NCBI GenBank assembly: GCA_910588565.1
Contig: CAJUPF010000003.1
Location: forward strand, 1 to 36,880
Source: an uncultured Lachnospiraceae bacterium
GTDB taxonomy: Bacteria > Bacillota > Clostridia > Lachnospirales > Lachnospiraceae
Direction: 5' to 3'
DNA: 36,880 nt
Below are positions 1 to 7,841 of this stretch, in pieces. Both the position numbers and the translations under genes were made by a program. How positions within the stretch are numbered: the stretch's first letter is position 1; every line of letters starts with the position of its first letter. Below the pieces are notes generated by a model, which saw nothing but the letters and a program-made list of their open reading frames with translations, had not been told where the DNA came from and did not search any database.

Positions 1-22
1 TTCCCCTCTGTCGCCTTGCTGT

Positions 23-275
23 CTATGCGTAAATGATTTCATCATATACAATCTCTCTCACACGCCCTTATATTATTCATTCTTCCTGTCCATTCTAAAG
101 CGTTTTCTGTCTTTAGCTGTTTGTGATACCCTGTGCCTGTTTCATGCCGTCTATGAGCCTTTCAAAGCGTTCCTGCGCCTGCCTGTCAATGTCGGCAAGC
201 TAAGCGCCCTGCCTGCCGCTGTCCCCATATGCCTATGGGCTGTTCTTCTTCGGCGGGTACAGTCAAACGTTGTCT
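23..275 (-). pseudogene. Decayed TnpV-like transposon protein remnant
   Basis: Reading the minus strand in shifting frames gives pieces that look like a TnpV-type transposon-encoded protein: an N-terminal stretch with PAEEEQPIGIWGQR (about 262-210), then after a frame change ADIDRQAQERFERLIDGMKQ (about 200-140), then QLKTENALEWTGRMNN (about 130-75), and after another shift EIVYDEIIYA followed by a stop at 23-25. The middle of the usual protein (roughly the REHR... segment) seems to be deleted. TnpV proteins are small accessory proteins of Clostridia transposons of unclear function. No intact frame remains, so this is a pseudogene. It lies directly downstream of the broken response regulator gene, which suggests that insertion and decay of a mobile element removed that gene's 3' end. 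Identification is from memory of the family; the frame changes are seen directly. Confidence 0.6.
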
Positions 276-373
276 TAAACACAATTTTTAGTATTCTCCT
301 TATCTGGTTTCACTCATAGCACATTTTCCCAAAAAAGAAAATACTTTTTTATAGCAAATTTAATCTTCCGTGT

Positions 374-1162
374 TCAGATACTCCTCCGACGGATATATCG
401 GCAAAACCTGTCACATTCATCCGTCAGCTCTGAAATTTCCTGCTCACTTTTCAGCTGCGCAATCAAAACCGTATTGCCCAGATACGGAAAGCATTTCACC
501 TGCCACTTTTCTCCTAAGCGTTCTTTGGCCTGCTTCTGGACGGATGCGGAAACCAGCAGGGGATTCAGTTTCTCCGGTACCTGGCTTTTCGAGGTATGGA
601 TGACCAGGCAGCAAAAATACGGACCAGCAACGGAAATCTGGTAATCCGACAGATACCTGGAAATCTCATCCTTTTGGATTCTCCCTTCGATCAGTCCGGA
701 ATAAAAGTTTGCCTGCAGAATCGGCAAAGACTCCATGTAGTATTTTTGAAGTATCTCCGCATTCTGCTTTTCACTGATTTCCTGATCCAGTTTTGTCTTC
801 AATTTTGAAAATATATCGGTCAGCTCACGTGAATTTACCGGCTTTAGTATATATTCTTCCACTTCGAGGTGAATTGCCTCTCTGGCATATTCAAATTCAT
901 CAAACCCAGTAAAAAACAGCAGCTTAGTCATAGGAAATTCCGCTTTAATATGATTGGACAACTCAATTCCATCCATATAGGGCATTTTAATATCCGTTAT
1001 AACCACATCCGGCTGATATTCCTCCACCAGCTCTAAGGCCTTTACACCGTTGCAGGCATATCCAATCACAGAAAAGCCCAGCCCTTCCCAGTTAATTTTC
1101 TTCATAATCACCTGTATTACTTCTTCTTCATCGTCTACAAGAAGCACTGTATAGATATCCAT
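374..1162 (-). CDS. Truncated YesN/AraC-type response regulator
   Basis: Two-component response regulator cut short. Residues 1-125 form a receiver domain: acidic pair D10/D11, phospho-acceptor D57 in ITDIKMPYMDG, and K107 in YILKP. Residues ~130-255 resemble the variable middle region of YesN-type regulators. Family members usually have around 500 residues and end in an AraC-type helix-turn-helix; here the frame stops after 262 residues, so the DNA-binding output domain is missing. The last residues (RRRSI) look out of place, and a neighbouring frame continues for a few plausible codons, which suggests a frameshift or a deletion edge next to the transposon remnant. The start follows a good GAAGGAGAT ribosome site. 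The gene lies after the mglBAC operon but behind its own promoter and cre site; such regulators often control sugar uptake genes. A partner kinase is not visible in the window. It is probably non-functional as a transcription factor. Confidence 0.85.
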   Translation of the reverse strand: MDIYTVLLVDDEEEVIQVIMKKINWEGLGFSVIGYACNGVKALELVEEYQPDVVITDIKMPYMDGIELSNHIKAEFPMTKLLFFTGFDEFEYAREAIHLEVEEYILKPVNSRELTDIFSKLKTKLDQEISEKQNAEILQKYYMESLPILQANFYSGLIEGRIQKDEISRYLSDYQISVAGPYFCCLVIHTSKSQVPEKLNPLLVSASVQKQAKERLGEKWQVKCFPYLGNTVLIAQLKSEQEISELTDECDRFCRYIRRRSI

Positions 1163-1207
1163 ATCTCCTTCTCCATAGCTTTGTAATTTGGCTTATATTC
1201 CAGATAT

Positions 1208-1236
1208 ATTATAGCAAAATCCCTGCCAGATGTAAA
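1208..1236 (-). promoter_or_regulatory. Sigma-A promoter of the response regulator gene
   Basis: Reading the minus strand, TTTACA (1236-1231), a 17-base spacer and a perfect TATAAT (1213-1208) lie about 45 bases before the response regulator start codon. The -35 box lies inside a cre-like sequence. Confidence 0.7.
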
Positions 1237-1244
1237 CGCTTCCA
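1230..1244. promoter_or_regulatory. Catabolite responsive element (cre) candidate
   Basis: ATGTAAACGCTTCCA matches the Gram-positive cre consensus WTGWAARCGYTWNCW at every position. It covers the -35 box of the response regulator promoter, so CcpA binding would block transcription when preferred sugars are present. The match is seen in the sequence; CcpA control is inferred. Confidence 0.65.
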
Positions 1245-1274
1245 AACAGGCAATCTGCCTTCCCGTAAGCGCCT

Positions 1275-1305
1275 AAAAGAGCCAGATAAAAACTCTGGCT
1301 CTTTT
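1275..1305 (-). terminator. Terminator of the mglBAC operon
   Basis: A perfect 12-bp stem (1275-1286 with 1294-1305) around a 7-base loop, with an AAAA/UUUU base, lies just after the mglC stop codon on the minus strand. Confidence 0.8.
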
Positions 1306-1323
1306 CACTGTGCTATGTCATCT

Positions 1324-2979
1324 TTATTTTTTCTGAACATATTTCAGACAGTCTAACGTAACTGCCACAAGAATAATAATACCAGAGAATACAAACTGCA
1401 GATTGGTATCAATGCCCAGAATTGTAAGTGAATAGGTCAGCGCCGTAAAAATAAATACACCTACTACCACGCCGGATATTTTACCAATACCGCCAGTAAA
1501 AGAAACGCCTCCGACTACACAGGCCGCAATCGCGTCCATCTCCCATCCCTGCCCATAAGCGGCAGAGCCGGAACCTACCATTCTGGCACATTCCAGCCAG
1601 GCGCCAAAGCCATACAAAATCCCAGCCAGAATAAATGCGCCTACTGTAACGCGGAACACCGAAATACCGGAAACTGCCGCTGCTTCCGGATTTCCGCCTA
1701 CAGCGTAGAGATTTTTGCCAAATGTTGTTTTATTCCAGATAAACCATACAATGGCAATTGCGGCTGCCGCCCAGAGAATAATCGTCGGGAATCCATTGAT
1801 CTTTGGAATAATCATACCTGGAATTGCCGGTTCAATCGCACCAAAGGACACACCCTTTGTCGCATAGGTAACAAGCCCGAAAATAACCAGCATATTTGCC
1901 ATTGTGGAAATAAAAGGATGCATCTTAAACTTTGCCGTAAAGAAACCTGCAATCGTCGTAAAAAATGTACATAAAATCACGCATAACAACAGCGCCAGAA
2001 TGACTCTTGCCCCGACAGGCATACCTGTAAAGTCAAACATATGCCCAAATACAGAGCCTGTATTCACTCCCTGATGCATAACAATCGTTGCAGTTGTCAT
2101 TCCCATGCCGATCATACGCCCAATCGAGAGATCGGTACCGGTCAGAAGAATCAGCCCTGCGACGCCAAGCGCAAGGAACATACGCGGAGAAGCCTGCTGC
2201 AGAATATTTAATACATTGTTATATGTCAGCAGCGGCACATTTTTTACTACAGGCGTAATCGCGCAGAGCATAATAAAAATTAAAACAATTGCAATATACA
2301 AACCGTTCTGCAGAAGAAATGACCTGCGGTTAAATGTATATTTGTAATTTTCCCATTTCTGCGCCCTGGACTCTGCCAGCGTAAATTTGGACATACGGAG
2401 CAGATCAATCAAATGGTATTTGTGCGTATAAGCCGCATGTTTTCTGTCCTTCACCTGTTGAAGCTCTTTTTCCAGCTCCATTTTTGCGTCAAACAGACGA
2501 TTTTTATATACATAATTTTCTTCTTTTATCTCCTGCTTGCCAGAAAGACCTGCAAGCAGTTTCTGATGCTCCTGATGCAATGCGCTTTGCCTTTGCCTGT
2601 AACGCTCCTTTGCCGCTTCTTTCTCCCGCTCACAGCTGGCTTTTACCGGCTGGTAATAATCCCTGTCATAATGTTCTTTCAGATATACTTCAGCGCTGGC
2701 AATCAGAGCCGCAATCTCTTTTTTATTTTCTTCTTCCACCGTTTTCGCTTTTCTTAACCGGGAGCTGTCGTCTGCAAGCCTTGTTTCTTTTTCTCCCTTT
2801 GACAGGGATCGGTCTCTTTTTACTGCATCCATATGGTTTTGCAGAGAAACGACCTGATCTGTCCCATCCGCTCTCAAAATATCAATCTTTTTCTGAATTT
2901 TGCCTATATACTCATCTATCGGCTGACGCAGTTTTTTCTCCTGTTCTGCCGTAAGAGTTTTATCGTTTCCATTTGCCAT
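1324..2979 (-). CDS. mglC: Galactose/methyl-galactoside ABC permease with long N-terminal extension
   Basis: Membrane subunit of an Mgl-type (CUT2 family) importer for galactose or methyl-galactosides. From about residue 225 onward the protein is a typical RbsC/MglC permease: many hydrophobic segments, a GVAGLILLTGTDLSIGRMIG stretch and an ending like E. coli MglC. That core is ~330 residues, the usual full length. The first ~220 residues are different: highly charged, Lys/Glu/Gln/Arg rich and predicted helical or coiled coil, with no signal peptide. This part would lie in the cytoplasm. I chose the second methionine (MANGND...) because GAGGGAGATGG sits just before it; an upstream in-frame ATG at 3012 has no ribosome site and would overlap mglA. 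The stop codon of mglA lies 16 bases before this start, and the gene ends at a strong terminator. The function of the core is sure; the role of the extension is unknown. Confidence 0.9.
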   Translation of the reverse strand: MANGNDKTLTAEQEKKLRQPIDEYIGKIQKKIDILRADGTDQVVSLQNHMDAVKRDRSLSKGEKETRLADDSSRLRKAKTVEEENKKEIAALIASAEVYLKEHYDRDYYQPVKASCEREKEAAKERYRQRQSALHQEHQKLLAGLSGKQEIKEENYVYKNRLFDAKMELEKELQQVKDRKHAAYTHKYHLIDLLRMSKFTLAESRAQKWENYKYTFNRRSFLLQNGLYIAIVLIFIMLCAITPVVKNVPLLTYNNVLNILQQASPRMFLALGVAGLILLTGTDLSIGRMIGMGMTTATIVMHQGVNTGSVFGHMFDFTGMPVGARVILALLLCVILCTFFTTIAGFFTAKFKMHPFISTMANMLVIFGLVTYATKGVSFGAIEPAIPGMIIPKINGFPTIILWAAAAIAIVWFIWNKTTFGKNLYAVGGNPEAAAVSGISVFRVTVGAFILAGILYGFGAWLECARMVGSGSAAYGQGWEMDAIAACVVGGVSFTGGIGKISGVVVGVFIFTALTYSLTILGIDTNLQFVFSGIIILVAVTLDCLKYVQKK

Positions 2980-2995
2980 AAGTCCATCTCCCTCA

Positions 2996-4504
2996 TTATA
3001 GGTATTTTGCACTGAGCCTTAACAGTTCTTCCTGATTCGTTTCTTTCGTATTGACAATTCCGGAAAGCCGCCCGTTTGACATAACGCCGATACGGTTTGT
3101 AATTCCAAGAATTTCCGGCATTTCAGAAGAGACAACAAGAACCGTCTTGCCGCGTTTTGCCATATTGATAATCAATTCGTAGATTTCGTATTTCGCGCCG
3201 ACATCAATTCCTCTTGTCGGTTCATCCATCATAAAAATCTGCGGATTGCGCTCTAACCATTTCCCGAAAATAACTTTTTGCTGGTTTCCCCCGGATAAGC
3301 TTGCAATCATATCCTCCGGCCCCATACACTTTGTATGCATAATTTTAATTTCATTTACAGTTGCTTTGACCATTTTTGAATCAGACAGAGCCACCTTGTT
3401 CTTATATTGGTTCAGGTTTGCAATTGTTGTATTAAAAGTAAGATCTCCCTTCAAGAAGAGCCCGTTAGCCTTCCGCTCCTCCGTAATCATTGCAAAGCCA
3501 TGATCCATCGCTTCCTTTGCACTGCCAAAGTTCATCAGGCGGCCGCCGAAATAAACATGTCCTGCCGCTCGCACACGCACGCCAAAAATAGTCTCTAAAA
3601 GCTCTGTACGCCCGGCGCCTACCAGGCCGTACAGGCCAAAAATTTCTCCTTCTCTTACTTCAAAGGTAATATCCTGTAAATGAGGTTCAAATTTTGTGGA
3701 CAGATGCTGCACGGATAAAATCACGTCGCCTGGCACATTATCGACCGGTGGAAATCTGTTTTCCAGAGAACGTCCTACCATAGCTGCAATCAGCTCATTC
3801 ATATCCGTTTCTTCTGTTTTCTTTGTCATAACCAGATTTCCATCCCGCAGCACAGATATCTCGTCACAGATTTCAAAGATTTCATCCATTTTATGTGAAA
3901 TATAAATCAGGGCAATCCCCTGTTCTTTTAACATACGCATCATCTCAAACAATTTATCCACTTCCTGCACAGTCAGAGAAGATGTCGGCTCATCAAGGAC
4001 AATCACTTCTGAATTATAGGAAATTGCCTTGGCAATTTCACACATCTGCCGCTGGGATACAGACATATTCCGCATAGGCTGCGTCAGATTCACCGTCATC
4101 CCCAGCTTCCGGAACAATTCCGAGGCTTCTTTTTTCATCCTGTTTTCATCTACAATCCCCATGGAATTTACCGGATAGCGTCCCAGGAACAGATTATCGA
4201 TTACATTTCTTTCCAGGCACTGATTCAATTCCTGATGAACCATTGCAATCCCGTTTTCCAATGCATCCTTTGGTCCCGAAAAATTTACTTCCCTGCCTCC
4301 CAAAAAAATATTACCTTCATCTTTTTGGTAAGTACCAAAAAGACATTTCATCATCGTCGATTTACCGGCGCCGTTTTCTCCCATAAGCCCCATAACCGTT
4401 CCCCGCTTTACATCCAGATTGATACGGTCTAAAACTCTGTTCCGGCCAAAGGACTTACTCATACCGCGTATCGATAAGATGGTATCCTCTTTCTTATCTG
4501 CCAT
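2996..4504 (-). CDS. mglA: Galactose/methyl-galactoside ABC transporter ATP-binding protein
   Basis: Double ATPase of the Mgl importer, 502 residues as usual for the RbsA/MglA/XylG group. The first nucleotide-binding domain has Walker A MGENGAGKST, signature MSVSQRQM and Walker B VIVLDEPTSSL. The second has the degenerate Walker A GLVGAGRTE typical of this group, signature LSGGNQQK and MMDEPTRGIDVGAK. The start at 4504 (MADKKED) is preferred over the in-frame ATG at 4525 because AGAAGGAGGAACG lies immediately before it. It follows mglB after ~125 bases that contain a hairpin, and is followed closely by mglC. It powers sugar import by the MglC permease at the inner face of the membrane. Product assignment is firm; the exact sugar is inferred from the MglB-like binding protein. 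Confidence 0.95.
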   Translation of the reverse strand: MADKKEDTILSIRGMSKSFGRNRVLDRINLDVKRGTVMGLMGENGAGKSTMMKCLFGTYQKDEGNIFLGGREVNFSGPKDALENGIAMVHQELNQCLERNVIDNLFLGRYPVNSMGIVDENRMKKEASELFRKLGMTVNLTQPMRNMSVSQRQMCEIAKAISYNSEVIVLDEPTSSLTVQEVDKLFEMMRMLKEQGIALIYISHKMDEIFEICDEISVLRDGNLVMTKKTEETDMNELIAAMVGRSLENRFPPVDNVPGDVILSVQHLSTKFEPHLQDITFEVREGEIFGLYGLVGAGRTELLETIFGVRVRAAGHVYFGGRLMNFGSAKEAMDHGFAMITEERKANGLFLKGDLTFNTTIANLNQYKNKVALSDSKMVKATVNEIKIMHTKCMGPEDMIASLSGGNQQKVIFGKWLERNPQIFMMDEPTRGIDVGAKYEIYELIINMAKRGKTVLVVSSEMPEILGITNRIGVMSNGRLSGIVNTKETNQEELLRLSAKYL

Positions 4505-4582
4505 TCGTTCCTCCTTCTGGCACATCTTTTTATGCGCCCAAAGAGCATTAAACTGCTCGTTTCAGACATGCCCTAAAACAAT

Positions 4583-4604
4583 CAGGGAGAATTGCTTCTC
4601 CCTG
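4583..4604 (-). terminator. Intercistronic hairpin between mglB and mglA
   Basis: A perfect 9-bp stem (4583-4591 with 4596-4604) with a 4-base loop is followed on the minus strand by an AUUGUUUU tract. It sits ~27 bases after the mglB stop codon and ~80 bases before mglA. It probably terminates part of the transcripts and/or protects the mglB 3' end, giving more binding protein than ATPase and permease. Confidence 0.65.
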
Positions 4605-4630
4605 GTTACAGTTACGATCCCAATTTCTAA

Positions 4631-5977
4631 TTACTGGCTGAGCAGCGCCGTATAGGAAGCCGCATTATCTGTTTTCACCATGTTAATTGCAAATGCATCA
4701 TACTGGCTCGGATTCCCAAGACGGTTTGTAATATTCGATTCGGTTTGTCCGTCACCGCCGATGTAATCAATATCAAGATTCAGAAGATCATCATAATTCT
4801 GAAGCAGCGGCTGATAAGTGGAGCTTAAGAAATTATCTGCCGCGTTATAAATATCCAGCCATACTTTTTTCACTGCATGAGAGCCTTCATCAAGCTGATT
4901 GGACACCGGAGCAAATACCTTCGTGGAATCTGTAAAATCCTGGTAATTCTCTGCTGTTACTGCAACATTTAATGCATAATAAGAGCGTTCGTCTGCCTTG
5001 TATACATATACATCATCACTCAGAACATTGCCTGCTTTATCTGCAGTTCCAATTCCTGTATCAACATCCACGCCATCCAAAGCGTTGCGCAGTACACGAA
5101 GCGTCAGATATGCCTGCACATCCGCATGCTGGCTGATAGTTCCGCCATAGCCCTCTGCAATCGCCGCTACTGCATCATTGTTTGCGTCATATCCAAACGT
5201 CGGTACCTTATTATCGTTTGACCATGCATTAAACATGGACATACCCATTCCGTCATTATTTGAAACAACTACATCGATCTCTTCACCAAAAGAAGATGAC
5301 CATGTGCCAATAGCGTTTCCTGCTGTTGCAGCATCCCAGGTTGCGCCTGCGGAATTTTTCATTTCCTGAGAAGCCAGCTCGCGGATCGTATAACTTTGTC
5401 CGTCCACCTCAAGCGTGCCGTCCTGTACTGCAGTGGCAGTTCCATCTGTATTGGTTCCGATCGGTTCACTGTTAATATCGCCGTCTTTGTCCACACCTGT
5501 GCCAAGCGCTTTACGGATACCTCTGGTACGTGCAATGGAATCATTGTGGCCGATATCGCCAATTGCCATAACATAGCCAATCACACCGTCCCCATTGCGG
5601 TCAATACTGTCAATATTTTCCTTAATATAATCCATGACCATAGTACCCTGAAGATCTGCACCCTGATTTGCATCAAAGCCTACATAGTATGTACTTTCAT
5701 TGAAACTCAATGCTGCCATATCAAGCTCTCCTGTTGAGCTGTTGGATGGCTGGCGGTTAAACCATACCAGCGGCTTATCCATGTTCGCCATCCCAGAAAC
5801 GGAATCTGACGCGGAATCCGCTGCATCATCGGCTGTATCATCAGCTGCATCAGCCGCTTCATTATTTGCCGCCGCATCATCAGTATTGCCTGATGATGAA
5901 GTTCCTTCTGATCCACATGCAGTAAGTGATACGCTTACTGCCATTGCCATAAGCATCGTAACGATTTTCCTGTTCAT
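4631..5977 (-). CDS. mglB: Galactose/methyl-galactoside-binding lipoprotein
   Basis: Substrate-binding protein of the Mgl importer, anchored outside the membrane as a lipoprotein. The N-terminus is a signal peptide ending in the lipobox LTAC, with C21 as the lipid-modified residue. A low-complexity linker rich in Ala, Asp, Asn and Ser follows (about residues 22-63), then a periplasmic-binding-protein type 1 domain. The calcium-loop-like DRNGDGVIGYV segment (around residues 121-131) resembles the galactose/glucose-binding protein family, as do VVSNNDGMGMS and the C-terminal NMVKTDNAASYTALL. At 448 residues it is longer than the E. coli protein (~330), partly because of the linker. AAGAAGGGAG lies before the start. 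It is the first gene of the operon, as is usual for mglBAC. Sugar specificity cannot be proven from the sequence alone. Confidence 0.93.
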   Translation of the reverse strand: MNRKIVTMLMAMAVSVSLTACGSEGTSSSGNTDDAAANNEAADAADDTADDAADSASDSVSGMANMDKPLVWFNRQPSNSSTGELDMAALSFNESTYYVGFDANQGADLQGTMVMDYIKENIDSIDRNGDGVIGYVMAIGDIGHNDSIARTRGIRKALGTGVDKDGDINSEPIGTNTDGTATAVQDGTLEVDGQSYTIRELASQEMKNSAGATWDAATAGNAIGTWSSSFGEEIDVVVSNNDGMGMSMFNAWSNDNKVPTFGYDANNDAVAAIAEGYGGTISQHADVQAYLTLRVLRNALDGVDVDTGIGTADKAGNVLSDDVYVYKADERSYYALNVAVTAENYQDFTDSTKVFAPVSNQLDEGSHAVKKVWLDIYNAADNFLSSTYQPLLQNYDDLLNLDIDYIGGDGQTESNITNRLGNPSQYDAFAINMVKTDNAASYTALLSQ

Positions 5978-6180
5978 ATTGTTTTCTCCCTTCTTTTTAA
6001 CACGCTTTACTGTGTTCCTTGGTGATATTGACAGTATATCGAATGTGGCAAAAAGAAAACATAGAATATTTTTTATTGAACATTGAAATTTTTACGGTTG
6101 CATTTGTTACATTTGACGAAAACCATACCAGTCTCTAAGAACCGGCGCTATGGACTGTGTATTATGTTTCAGTCACACAG

Positions 6181-6242
6181 AAAAAAAGCATTCGCCCTAC
6201 ATCGTCCAAAATCTGACGATATAGACCGAATGCTTTTGCATT
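6181..6242 (-). terminator. adh terminator, copy A of a shared stem-loop element
   Basis: On the minus strand, just after the adh stop codon, GCAUUCG (6233-6227) pairs with CGAAUGC (6194-6188), extended by an AAAA/UUUU base; an inner stem pairs 6215-6220 with 6201-6206, and seven U follow. Just upstream AAUGC (6242-6238) can instead pair with GCAUU (6233-6229) around an AAAA loop, so an alternative fold exists. The same arrangement recurs in the pnuC leader (8578-8644). The remaining ~200 bases up to mglB should hold the mgl promoter; I see a possible TATACT -10 near 6036 but no convincing -35. Confidence 0.75.
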
Positions 6243-6256
6243 TCTTGTCAATCTGT

Positions 6257-7474
6257 TTAGAAATCTACTTCTGTATCATAATAGCAGCACTTCAGCAGCT
6301 TCTCCATCTCTTCCTGGCTTGGCTGGCGAGGATTGGAGCCTGTGCAGGCGTCTAAAATCGCATTGGCTGCAATCTCCGGCAGTCTCTCTAAGAATACTTC
6401 CTCCGGTACAAAGCCCTGCTCGCATGGATAGCTGTCTGCGCCATAATTCTTAATGCAGTGCGGGATATTCAAGTCGTCATTCATCTTCCGCAGATATGTA
6501 ATCAGAAGCTCAACTTTTTCATCCAGCGTCGATCCGCCTAAGCCCATAAAATCAGCGATATCGCCATAGCGTTTCTTCGCTGTCTCATCTTTGGCATTGT
6601 ATGCAATCACTTTCGGCAGATACATTGCATTGGCTGCACCGTGGATAATATGCGCACCGTGATCGGCAAATGCTGCGCCTGTCTTATGTGCCATAGAATG
6701 TACAATGCCTAAAAGCGCATTGGAAAATGCCATTCCCGCAAGGCACTGTGCATTGTGCATAGAATCCCGCTTTGCCATATCTCCATTATAGGAATCTACC
6801 AGATCGTTCTGGATCATCTTAATTGCATGCAGCGCCAGCGGGTCTGTGTAGTCGCAGTTTGCTGTAGATACATATGCTTCTACCGCATGTGTCATAGCAT
6901 CCATACCAGTATGCGCCACTAATTTCTGCGGCATGGTCTCTGCCAGATCCGGATCTACAATTGCTACATCCGGCGTAATCTCAAAGTCTGCGATTGGATA
7001 TTTGATACCCTTCTGGTAATCCGTGATAATGGAAAATGCCGTAACCTCGGTTGCTGTTCCCGATGTAGAAGAAATTGCACAGAAATGCGCTTTCTTACGC
7101 AGCGCCGGGATGCCGAATACCTTACACATTTCTTCAAATGTAATATCCGGATATTCGTATTTGATCCACATAGCTTTTGCTGCGTCGATGGGAGAACCGC
7201 CGCCCATTGCAATAATCCAGTCCGGCTCAAATTTGGCCATTGCCTCTGCGCCCCTCATAACAGTCTCCACAGATGGATCTGGCTCAATGCCTTCAAAAAT
7301 TTCCACTTCCATGCCTGCTTCTTTTAAGTATTCTACCGCGCGATCCAGAAAACCAAACCGTTTCATAGAGCCGCCGCCAACACAGATAATCGCTTTCTTA
7401 CCTGTAAACGACTTCAATGCCTCCAGGGAACCTTTGCCATGATACAAGTCACGCGGTAATGTAAATCTTGCCAT
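6257..7474 (-). CDS. Iron-containing alcohol dehydrogenase
   Basis: NAD(P)-dependent group III (iron-activated) alcohol dehydrogenase, 405 residues, cytoplasmic. The nucleotide-binding part has GGGSMKRFG (33-41), GGGSPIDAAK (91-100) and SSTSGTATEVT (135-145). The metal-binding residues of the family line up as D192, H196, H263 and H278 (in MDAMTHAVE, SMAHKTG and IIHGAAN). The sequence resembles the C-terminal alcohol dehydrogenase half of AdhE and butanol dehydrogenases, so it probably reduces short aldehydes to alcohols in fermentation to reoxidise NAD(P)H; the true substrate cannot be read from the sequence. AAGGAGGTATTTACAA lies before the ATG, and the gene has its own promoter (7547-7575) and a strong terminator, so it is monocistronic. 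Confidence 0.93.
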   Translation of the reverse strand: MARFTLPRDLYHGKGSLEALKSFTGKKAIICVGGGSMKRFGFLDRAVEYLKEAGMEVEIFEGIEPDPSVETVMRGAEAMAKFEPDWIIAMGGGSPIDAAKAMWIKYEYPDITFEEMCKVFGIPALRKKAHFCAISSTSGTATEVTAFSIITDYQKGIKYPIADFEITPDVAIVDPDLAETMPQKLVAHTGMDAMTHAVEAYVSTANCDYTDPLALHAIKMIQNDLVDSYNGDMAKRDSMHNAQCLAGMAFSNALLGIVHSMAHKTGAAFADHGAHIIHGAANAMYLPKVIAYNAKDETAKKRYGDIADFMGLGGSTLDEKVELLITYLRKMNDDLNIPHCIKNYGADSYPCEQGFVPEEVFLERLPEIAANAILDACTGSNPRQPSQEEMEKLLKCCYYDTEVDF

Positions 7475-7546
7475 TTGTAAATACCTCCTTAAGTTTTACC
7501 AATTTCAATTTTTTTCTGTGAATCTGCAATTACAAATTCAATTCTT

Positions 7547-7575
7547 ACTATACCAAATTCCGGCAAAATATACAA
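7547..7575 (-). promoter_or_regulatory. Promoter of the iron alcohol dehydrogenase gene
   Basis: On the minus strand TTGTAT (7575-7570), 17 bases, then an extended -10 TGG-TATAGT (7552-7547). I looked for a Rex operator (TTGTTAA-type palindrome), common at such genes, and did not find a clear one. Confidence 0.5.
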
Positions 7576-7841
7576 CCAAAACATGATGTAACTAAAAAAC
7601 ATTAAAACCAGGCATTTATGCACAATATGCAAATTGATGGCATGATATCTGGCAATTCCTACGCACCGACTGTTTTAGCCGGGTTGTTTATGCTTCTCTT
7701 TATCCCATATGCATACGGGGCGTTTCTGAAAAACGCAAGCAGGCGTACGCGCTCTTTCACTGTCATACAGGCAGGCGTCCTTTGTTTTACAATACGACGG
7801 GAATGAAAGCTTGTATGGCCATAACACGCCATGCCAAAGCT
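7576..7841. other. Intergenic stretch between adh promoter and pnuC stop
   Basis: About 265 bases with no supported gene. It contains a short GCGTTT/AAACGC inverted repeat (7720-7736) that could fold in the pnuC 3' end but has no U-run. No clear terminator for pnuC was found. Short frames here have no ribosome site and resemble no family I know. Confidence 0.4.

Noticed and set aside
5359..5916. Frames antisense or out of frame within mglB
   Set aside because: Shadows of the mglB coding frame; no ribosome sites and low-complexity mirror sequence.
5978..6060. Possible cre site before mglB (around AGTAAAGCGTG)
   Set aside because: Several consensus mismatches including the first TG; not strong enough to report.
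7618..7806. 62-codon plus-strand frame between adh promoter and pnuC
   Set aside because: No ribosome site or family resemblance; lies in the 3' region of pnuC.
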